Source: an uncultured Devosia sp.
GTDB lineage: Bacteria > Pseudomonadota > Alphaproteobacteria > Rhizobiales > Devosiaceae
Assembly (NCBI GenBank): GCA_913775215.1
Contig: CAJYKO010000022.1
Location: 1 to 5,785, forward strand
Reading direction: 5' to 3'
Length of the DNA: 5,785 nt
The notes beneath the pieces were generated by a model. It saw nothing but the letters and a program-made list of their open reading frames with translations, ran no database searches and was not told where the DNA came from. A program made the translations under genes and the position numbers. This document shows, in pieces, positions 1 through 4,127 of this stretch; position 1 is the stretch's first letter; the number at the start of each line of letters is the position of its first letter.

Positions 1-366
1 CCGGTCGTCGTCGGCATGGTCAAAGGGCTGCGGTCGCCCGAGGGCATTCAGCTCGACCTCATGCGGACTTATGATGCCAATCCCTGGCAGGTCTTTTGGA
101 AGCTACGCTGGCCCTCCGCCCTGCCCTTTCTCTTTGCCTCGATGAAGGTGGGGATCGCGATTTCGCTGATCGGGGCGGTGGTGGCCGAGCTCTCCAATGC
201 CGCAGGTGGCGGTTTGGGTGTGCGGTTGCTCACCGGATCATATAATGGTCAGACGGTGCAGATCTGGGCGGCGCTGTTTATCGCGGCTGGACTGGCAGCC
301 GTGCTGGTGGCGATCGTCGGGATGGCCGAGCGCGCGGTCAATGCGCGCAATGGGGTGCGGGCATGA
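1..366 (+). CDS. ABC importer permease, C-terminal part (5' end outside window)
   Basis: The reading frame is open from base 1, so the gene begins upstream; 121 residues are visible. They contain the cytoplasmic coupling loop of a binding-protein-dependent transport permease (LDLMRTYDANPWQVFWKLR, then WPSALPFLF), where such permeases dock on their ATPase. Two membrane helices follow: one running from the KVGIAISLIGAVVAEL stretch, and a last one around IWAALFIAAGLAAVLVAIVG. The pattern fits the SsuC/TauC/ThiX type permeases of the BPD_transp_1 family, usually about 250-280 residues, so roughly half to two thirds is missing. Its stop codon overlaps the start of the next permease in an ATGA arrangement, which implies translational coupling and one operon. 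The next gene encodes a paralogue, so the importer probably uses a heterodimeric membrane channel. The family call is firm; the substrate is inferred only from the binding protein downstream. Confidence 0.93.
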   Translation, partial: PVVVGMVKGLRSPEGIQLDLMRTYDANPWQVFWKLRWPSALPFLFASMKVGIAISLIGAVVAELSNAAGGGLGVRLLTGSYNGQTVQIWAALFIAAGLAAVLVAIVGMAERAVNARNGVRA

Positions 367-1496
367 CTTTCAGGGATCGCATCCTTGCCATTCTGGGGAC
401 GCTGTCTGCGCTGCTGGCAGTCGTAACGCCAGAGGTGGTGCTGGCGGATGGCGCGGCTGCACCGGCTGGGCGCCTCCTCCTGTTGCCCATCATTGGCCTT
501 GTTCTCGCTGGCGGGATCGGGCTTTTGACCCGCTGGACGTTGTGGCAGCCGCTGGTCAGTCTTGTTTTGCTGTTCGGCGCGGCGCTGATATTGCCGGGAG
601 CGGTCGACGGTGTTGCCGACGCTGTTGCTGGGCCGGCCTATTGGCTGAGCCTTGGCGCTTTCTGGCTGCTGACCTGGAACTTTGCCGAGCGGCTTTCGGC
701 TTCCATTCGGGATGGACGATTGCCGGAGACGGGCACGGGCGTCATCATTCCCATTACCTTCGGGCTGACGCTGCTGATCCTCTGGGAAGCGATTACACGC
801 GGCGCCAATGTGCCGCCGGTGCTCTTGCCGGCGCCATCGGCGATCGGGGCGCAGCTCGCCAATTCGGCGCCGATCCTCTGGGCCGATTTCGTCCAGACTT
901 TTATCAAGTCGGTCATTCCCGGCTATATCATCGGGTGCCTTGCCGGACTCATTGTCGCCATTGCCGTTGATCGCTCGCCCTTCCTCAAAGCCGGGCTATT
1001 GCCGATCGGCAATTTCATGTCGGCGCTGCCGATCATCGGCATCGCGCCGATCATGGTCATGTGGTTCGGCTTCGATTGGCAATCCAAGGCCGCCGTCGTT
1101 GTCGCGATGACGTTCTTTCCCATGCTGGTCAACACGGTGGCGGGGCTCAATGCGGCCTCCGCCATCGAGCGCGACCTCATGCGGACTTATGCTGCCAGCT
1201 ATTGGCAGACGCTGCTTAAACTGCGCCTCCCCGCTGCGGGGCCGTTTATCTTCAATGCCCTCAAGATCAACTCGACTCTGGCCTTGATCGGCGCAATCGT
1301 AGCGGAATTCTTCGGGACGCCTGTTGTGGGGATGGGCTTCCGAATATCGACCGGGGTGGGGCGTCTTGCCATCGACCTGGTCTGGGCGGAGATCGCGGTT
1401 GCCGCGGTCGCGGGGTCCGCCTTCTACGGGGTGCTCGCCCTCATCGAAAGGGGCGTCACCTTCTGGCATCCGTCCGTCCGTGGTGGACGGGCTTAA
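363..1496 (+). CDS. ABC importer permease with extra hydrophobic N-terminal region
   Basis: This 377-residue inner-membrane protein is the second channel subunit of the importer. The conserved permease core covers about residues 125-370: a periplasm-side VPPVLLPAPSAIGAQL segment typical of SsuC/TauC/ThiX relatives, helices near 184-203, 214-234 and 242-262, the ATPase-coupling loop near 265-295 (ERDLMRTYAASYWQTLLKLR), and helices near 300-318 and 343-363. Relatives are usually about 250-280 residues. Here about 110 additional residues precede the core, with hydrophobic stretches near 7-27, 38-55, 61-80 and 92-107. The start at 363 overlaps the previous stop by 4 bases. The core resembles the upstream permease closely, including an identical 20-base stretch in the coupling loop, which points to an old duplication. 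The binding protein follows after 29 bases. Permease identity is secure; the role of the extension is unknown. Confidence 0.93.
   Translation: MTFRDRILAILGTLSALLAVVTPEVVLADGAAAPAGRLLLLPIIGLVLAGGIGLLTRWTLWQPLVSLVLLFGAALILPGAVDGVADAVAGPAYWLSLGAFWLLTWNFAERLSASIRDGRLPETGTGVIIPITFGLTLLILWEAITRGANVPPVLLPAPSAIGAQLANSAPILWADFVQTFIKSVIPGYIIGCLAGLIVAIAVDRSPFLKAGLLPIGNFMSALPIIGIAPIMVMWFGFDWQSKAAVVVAMTFFPMLVNTVAGLNAASAIERDLMRTYAASYWQTLLKLRLPAAGPFIFNALKINSTLALIGAIVAEFFGTPVVGMGFRISTGVGRLAIDLVWAEIAVAAVAGSAFYGVLALIERGVTFWHPSVRGGRA
1474..1490 (+). other. Possible hairpin at the permease/binding-protein junction
   Basis: CCGTCC (1474-1479) and GGACGG (1485-1490) can form a 6-bp stem with a 5-base loop, ending just before the permease stop codon. 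No T-run follows, so it is not a terminator. Hairpins between a membrane subunit gene and a binding-protein gene in ABC operons sometimes protect the downstream message and raise binding-protein output. Here it overlaps codons and is short, so that role is only a suggestion. Confidence 0.25.
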
Positions 1497-1525
1497 GGGA
1501 CTAAACAGGGAAAAGGGAACGAGAC

Positions 1526-2506
1526 ATGAAAACTTTGATCACAGGGCTCCTCGCCGGAACCATGGCGCTGGCGGCAATGCCGGGCGCCTTTGCGGCCGAT
1601 GCGCTGACGCTGCAGCTCAAGTGGGTGACCCAGGCGCAATTCGCCGGCTATCTCGTCGCCAAGGAAAAGGGCTTTTACGACGAGGAAGATATCGACCTGA
1701 CCATCTTGCCGGGCGGGCCGAACATTGCCCCGGAACAGGTGATTGCCGGGGGCGGCGCCGATATCATCGTCACCTGGATGGCCGCGGGGCTTGCAGCGCG
1801 CGATACCGGCGTGCCGCTCGTCAATATCGCCCAGCCGTTCAAGCGCTCGGGCCTGATGATGATCTGCCCCAAGGAAAAGGAAATCAACACGGTCGCCGAT
1901 TTCCCGGGCCATACGCTCGGCGTCTGGTTCTTCGGTAATGAATATCCGTTTTTTGCCTGGATGAACAAGGAAGGCATCAAGACCGATGGCTCGCCCGAAG
2001 GCGTCACCGTGTTGCAGCAGAGCTTTGACATCCAGCCGATGATCCAGGGCCAGGCCGACTGCATTTCGGTCATGACCTACAATGAATATGGCCAGGCGCT
2101 TGATGCCGGCTATGGCCCCGATAACCTGACCATTTTCAACTATACCGAAATGGGCAATGACCTTCTCGAAGACGGGCTCTATGTCATGGAAGACACGCTC
2201 GCCGATCCGGCCAAAGTCGATGCCTATACCCGCTTCGTCCGCGCCTCGATGAAGGGCTGGCAGTATGCGCTCGACAACCCGGAAGAAGCCGCGCAGATCG
2301 TCGTCGATATGGACGAAACCGGCGCTGCGACGCTCGAGCACCAGCTTTACATGGTGGGCGAAGTGTCAAAGCTCGTCGATGCCAATGACGCGGCGCTCGA
2401 CATGACGACCTATGATCGTACGGTGAAGGCACTGCTAGATCAGAAGATCATCAAGGCGCAGCCGGAAGGGGCTTACACGACCGTCGTCACCGACGCCCTG
2501 AAGTAA
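1526..2506 (+). CDS. NMT1/THI5-like periplasmic substrate-binding protein of the ABC importer
   Basis: This 326-residue secreted protein captures the substrate in the periplasm and delivers it to the two upstream permeases. A signal peptide is clear: MKT, a hydrophobic stretch, then AFA at 21-23 before ADALTLQLKW, giving predicted cleavage after residue 23. There is no lipobox cysteine, so it should be soluble. The mature start matches the NMT1/THI5-like fold: LKWVTQAQFAGYLVAKEKGF (31-50), LPGGPNIAPEQVIAGGGADI (61-80), then a domain-hinge region near 128-140. A weak AGGGA site at 1514-1518 precedes the ATG by 7 bases. Bacterial relatives bind thiamine-precursor pyrimidines (ThiY), riboflavin (RibY) or other heterocycles. 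The CCCFC motif of fungal THI5 synthases is absent; the only cysteines are isolated ones at 114 and 179, which fits a binding protein rather than an enzyme. A pyrimidine-like ligand is plausible, but no thiamine or pyrimidine enzyme is in view. Confidence 0.9.
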   Translation: MKTLITGLLAGTMALAAMPGAFAADALTLQLKWVTQAQFAGYLVAKEKGFYDEEDIDLTILPGGPNIAPEQVIAGGGADIIVTWMAAGLAARDTGVPLVNIAQPFKRSGLMMICPKEKEINTVADFPGHTLGVWFFGNEYPFFAWMNKEGIKTDGSPEGVTVLQQSFDIQPMIQGQADCISVMTYNEYGQALDAGYGPDNLTIFNYTEMGNDLLEDGLYVMEDTLADPAKVDAYTRFVRASMKGWQYALDNPEEAAQIVVDMDETGAATLEHQLYMVGEVSKLVDANDAALDMTTYDRTVKALLDQKIIKAQPEGAYTTVVTDALK

Positions 2507-2526
2507 TTTTTTGCAATTTCGGCAAG

Positions 2527-2557
2527 GCGGGCGGGGAGCGATCCCTGCCCGCTTTTT
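2527..2557 (+). terminator. Intrinsic terminator of the ABC importer operon
   Basis: An 11-bp GC-rich stem (2527-2537 with 2542-2552, containing one G-U pair) closes on a GCGA loop, a stable GNRA tetraloop, and is followed directly by TTTTT (2553-2557). It begins 20 bases after the binding-protein stop codon. This is a textbook Rho-independent terminator and separates the importer operon from the small-protein cluster. Confidence 0.9.
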
Positions 2558-2646
2558 GTTTGAGCACGCGGGGTTCGCCAAGTTGTACGAATCTTGAAAT
2601 TGCCATCGATGCTCGGCACAAGGCCGGAAAGCCAAAGGAGAACAAG

Positions 2647-2841
2647 ATGCCAAACGATCCCATGACCCTGATGGGTTTCGGCATTGGCGCCATTGTCGTC
2701 ATCTGGCTGGTGTTTTCCGTCGTCAAGAAAATGGTCGGGATCGCCATTGTTCTGGCGCTCGCCGCGGGGGCCTGGTTTCTCTACACCAACCCGCAGCATC
2801 TTGCGCCCATCATCGCCTGGGCCCGGCAATATACGGGGTGA
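2647..2841 (+). CDS. Small two-helix membrane protein, function unknown
   Basis: A 64-residue protein that I do not recognise. It has two hydrophobic segments, about residues 8-26 (LMGFGIGAIVVIWLVFSVV) and 30-46 (VGIAIVLALAAGAWFLY), separated by a KK turn at 27-28. This looks like an inner-membrane hairpin with the lysines on the cytoplasmic side and both ends outside. The tail from residue 47 is short and polar to amphipathic. A frame-consistent ATG exists at 2560, but it lies within the upstream terminator; the ATG at 2647 has a strong AAAGGAG site at 2634-2640, 6 bases upstream, and is chosen. The gene stands alone between a terminator and the next small gene 67 bases downstream. No clear promoter is visible in 2558-2633. 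The coding call rests on the ribosome binding site and membrane-like composition. Confidence 0.78.
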   Translation: MPNDPMTLMGFGIGAIVVIWLVFSVVKKMVGIAIVLALAAGAWFLYTNPQHLAPIIAWARQYTG

Positions 2842-2849
2842 ATCGACCC

Positions 2850-2874
2850 GGAACGATTCAGGCTGCTCTCTGTT
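2850..2874 (+). promoter_or_regulatory. Candidate general-stress (EcfG/RpoE2-type) sigma factor promoter
   Basis: GGAAC at 2850-2854, a 16-base spacer, then TGTT at 2871-2874. Alphaproteobacterial EcfG/RpoE2 promoters are known to follow GGAAC-N16/17-CGTT, so this differs from consensus at one position of the -10. The motif sits in the 67-base gap before the 24-residue gene. Transcription would begin near 2880, shortly before the ribosome binding site at 2896-2900, which is a sensible geometry. GGAAC also occurs by chance inside genes here, so the position and the spaced -10 element are what support the call. Confidence 0.5.
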
Positions 2875-2895
2875 GTGTGATCAGTAACACCAGAC

Positions 2896-2900
2896 GGAGG
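2896..2900 (+). promoter_or_regulatory. Strong ribosome binding site for the first 24-residue gene
   Basis: GGAGG at 2896-2900 lies 8 bases before the ATG at 2909. It is the best Shine-Dalgarno match in the window and a main reason for accepting such a short reading frame as a gene. Confidence 0.8.
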
Positions 2901-2908
2901 GCTCTCCC

Positions 2909-2983
2909 ATGAATTCCATTATTTACCTCGTTGGCCTCGTGGTCATCGTCATGGCAATCCTGTCCTTCATCGGCCTCGCATAA
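2909..2983 (+). CDS. 24-residue single-helix membrane microprotein
   Basis: A tiny gene encoding 24 residues: MNSIIYLVGLVVIV, then MAILSFIGLA. Nearly the whole peptide is one hydrophobic helix (about residues 4-23), with no charged side chain, so it should sit across or within the inner membrane. It is preceded by GGAGG at the right distance and ends 10 bases before the start of the 299-residue membrane protein gene, which suggests co-translation. It is too short for ordinary gene prediction. Function is unknown; association with the larger neighbour in the membrane is an inference from position. Small hydrophobic proteins of this size can be regulators or subunits of membrane complexes, and some are toxins, but no antitoxin RNA or partner gene is evident. 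Confidence 0.75.
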   Translation: MNSIIYLVGLVVIVMAILSFIGLA

Positions 2984-2988
2984 GGGGG
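2984..2988 (+). promoter_or_regulatory. Ribosome binding site deciding the start of the 299-residue gene
   Basis: GGGGG, overlapping the AAGGGGG stretch after the preceding stop codon, lies 5 bases before ATG 2994 and 11 before ATG 3000. It favours 2994, and rules against the in-frame ATG at 2931, which lies inside the 24-residue gene and has no such site. Confidence 0.55.
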
Positions 2989-2993
2989 CCGGT

Positions 2994-3893
2994 ATGAGCA
3001 TGGTTGATCCGGCCCCGGTGGCCGTCGTCGAAACGTCATCCACGCGCGAAAGCGCCAGCTACGTGGACTGGTCGGCAATCATCGCCGGCATCATTTTCGC
3101 CTCCGCCATTTCCGTGGTGCTGATCAGTTTCGGCTCCGCCATCGGCCTCAATTTCCTCGATTTCAACTCGCGTGAAGGTGCACCCGGCATCCTGATCGGC
3201 ATTGCTGCGGCAAGCTGGTTCCTCTGGGTGCAGGTCTCGAGCCTGATGGCTGGCGGTTATCTCGCCGGTCGCCTCCGTCGCCGTCATTTCGACGCGACAG
3301 AAGACGAAAGCGATGTGCGCGATGGCGCCCATGGTCTGATCGTCTGGGCCGGTGCAACGGTTCTCGGCGTGATGATCGCGCTTGGTGGAATCGGTGCTGC
3401 GGCTTCGACTGCTGGCTCGGTGCTTTCGACCGCGACGAATGCAGCTTCGAACGTGGCTGAAGGCGCTGCCGATGCCATGGACCCGAACGCTTATTTCACC
3501 GACATGCTGTTCCGCACCGAACAGCCGGCAGCTGGTGGCAATACCGAAGCGAGCCGCGCCGAAGCCGGCCGGATCTTTGCCCAGGCCGCACTCGGCGATG
3601 GCACGGTGCCGGAAGAAGACCTGACCTATCTTTCCAATGTCGTTGCGGCCAATACCGGCCTTACGGCAGAGGAAGCCCGCGCACGGGTTGATCGTGTAAT
3701 CGTCGAAATCGATGCGGCCAAGCAGCGTGCCGCGGAAGCAGCCCGTGTTGCCCGCAACACCGCGATCATCGCCGCCTTCCTTCTTGCTGCGACGACGCTT
3801 GTCGCCGCGATCGGCGCCTATTGGGCGGCCCAGAAGGGCGGCAACCACCGCGACGATAATTCCGTCTTCGCCGACGTCTTCCGCCGCTTCTGA
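2994..3893 (+). CDS. Four-helix membrane protein with large alanine-rich loop, function unknown
   Basis: A 299-residue inner-membrane protein of a type I recall as common in rhizobia and relatives, often labelled 'PhnA-like' or hypothetical; that label gives no function. Hydrophobic helices lie near 27-51 (within SAIIAGIIFASAISVVLISF), 65-92, 115-140 and 257-279. The RLRRRH stretch at 93-98 places the loop after helix 2 in the cytoplasm, so residues 141-256 should face the periplasm. This loop is alanine-rich and acidic, and ends in a long charged amphipathic helix (about 224-256, LTAEEARARVDRVIVEIDAA) running into helix 4. The tail after 280 is polar. No enzymatic motif is visible. The start at 2994 follows a GGGGG site; an upstream in-frame ATG would overlap the 24-residue gene. 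It sits between two 24-residue membrane genes and probably shares their transcript. Confidence 0.88.
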   Translation: MSMVDPAPVAVVETSSTRESASYVDWSAIIAGIIFASAISVVLISFGSAIGLNFLDFNSREGAPGILIGIAAASWFLWVQVSSLMAGGYLAGRLRRRHFDATEDESDVRDGAHGLIVWAGATVLGVMIALGGIGAAASTAGSVLSTATNAASNVAEGAADAMDPNAYFTDMLFRTEQPAAGGNTEASRAEAGRIFAQAALGDGTVPEEDLTYLSNVVAANTGLTAEEARARVDRVIVEIDAAKQRAAEAARVARNTAIIAAFLLAATTLVAAIGAYWAAQKGGNHRDDNSVFADVFRRF

Positions 3894-3915
3894 TCAGACA
3901 AGAAAGGAAAACACC

Positions 3916-3990
3916 ATGTTCAAAGGCCTCGCACTTTGGCTTCTCGGCGTGCCGATCTGGCTGATCATCATCATCTTTATCGTGACGTAA
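3916..3990 (+). CDS. Second 24-residue single-helix membrane microprotein
   Basis: Encodes 24 residues beginning MFKGLALWLLGVPIW and ending LIIIIFIVT: one lysine near the N-terminus, then an unbroken hydrophobic helix. By the positive-inside rule the N-terminus should be cytoplasmic. An AAGGA site at 3904-3908 lies 7 bases before the ATG, and the gene begins 22 bases after the 299-residue gene. A strong terminator follows directly, so it closes the cluster. It has the same length as the upstream microprotein but a different sequence, with a GVP kink in place of the plain helix. A frame-consistent extension upstream overlaps the 299-residue gene and lacks support. Function unknown. Confidence 0.72.
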   Translation: MFKGLALWLLGVPIWLIIIIFIVT

Positions 3991-3991
3991 C

Positions 3992-4019
3992 AAAACGGGG
4001 CCGCAGGGCCCCGTTTTTT
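3992..4019 (+). terminator. Intrinsic terminator closing the small-protein cluster, probably bidirectional
   Basis: An 11-bp stem, 3992-4002 with 4007-4017 (AAAACGGGGCC and its complement), with a 4-base loop GCAG. On the + strand six Ts (4014-4019) end the structure; on the - strand the stem ends in four Ts. It starts 2 bases after the stop of the second microprotein and lies between convergent genes, so it can serve the cluster strongly and lepA more weakly. Confidence 0.92.
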
Positions 4020-4054
4020 ATTCCTGGTGATTGGATGGCATCGTAGCGAGTGCC

Positions 4055-4122
4055 CGCTGCCTTTGGCAGCGACCCGGCGGATAGTCTGCCAAGGCGCCAC
4101 TGGCGCCTCGCGGAAAACGCGA
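4055..4122 (-). other. Three consecutive hairpins downstream of lepA
   Basis: Reading from the lepA stop codon, three perfect palindromes follow: CGCG-type stem 4108-4112/4118-4122 with a 5-base loop, AGGCGCC stem 4092-4098/4102-4108 with a 3-base loop, and CGCTGCC stem 4055-4061/4065-4071 with a 3-base loop. None has a T-run, so they are not ordinary intrinsic terminators. They would lie in the lepA 3' untranslated RNA ahead of the shared terminator. Message stabilisation, attenuation of read-through, or a short palindromic repeat are all possible. Confidence 0.6.
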
Positions 4123-4127
4123 ACCGA

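Noticed and set aside
197..970. 257-codon + strand frame bridging the two permeases
   Set aside because: It overlaps both permeases out of frame, and its Cys/Trp/Arg-rich product is typical of a wrong frame in GC-rich DNA.
1516..1540. GGAAC before the binding-protein gene as a second stress promoter
   Set aside because: No GTT-like -10 element follows at 16-17 bases, and the gene is within an operon where the motif overlaps the ribosome binding site.
1493..2341. 282-codon open frame on the - strand opposite the binding-protein gene
   Set aside because: It mirrors a gene with a clear signal peptide and family motifs. Long antisense frames are expected in GC-rich coding DNA, and its product shows no recognisable motif.
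2583..2622. Possible sigma-70 promoter (TTGTAC or TTGAAA) before the 64-residue gene
   Set aside because: No acceptable -10 element lies at the expected spacing (TCGATG or CACAAG), so it cannot be supported, although some promoter is expected here.
3036..3848. 270-codon open frame on the - strand opposite the 299-residue gene
   Set aside because: The + strand product has coherent membrane helices and a good ribosome binding site; the antisense product is His/Arg/Gly-rich without a fold signature.
2909..3990. Toxin-antitoxin reading of the hydrophobic 24-residue peptides
   Set aside because: No antisense RNA promoter, long structured leader or repeat typical of type I systems is visible; tight placement in one apparent transcript with the 299-residue gene fits accessory subunits better.
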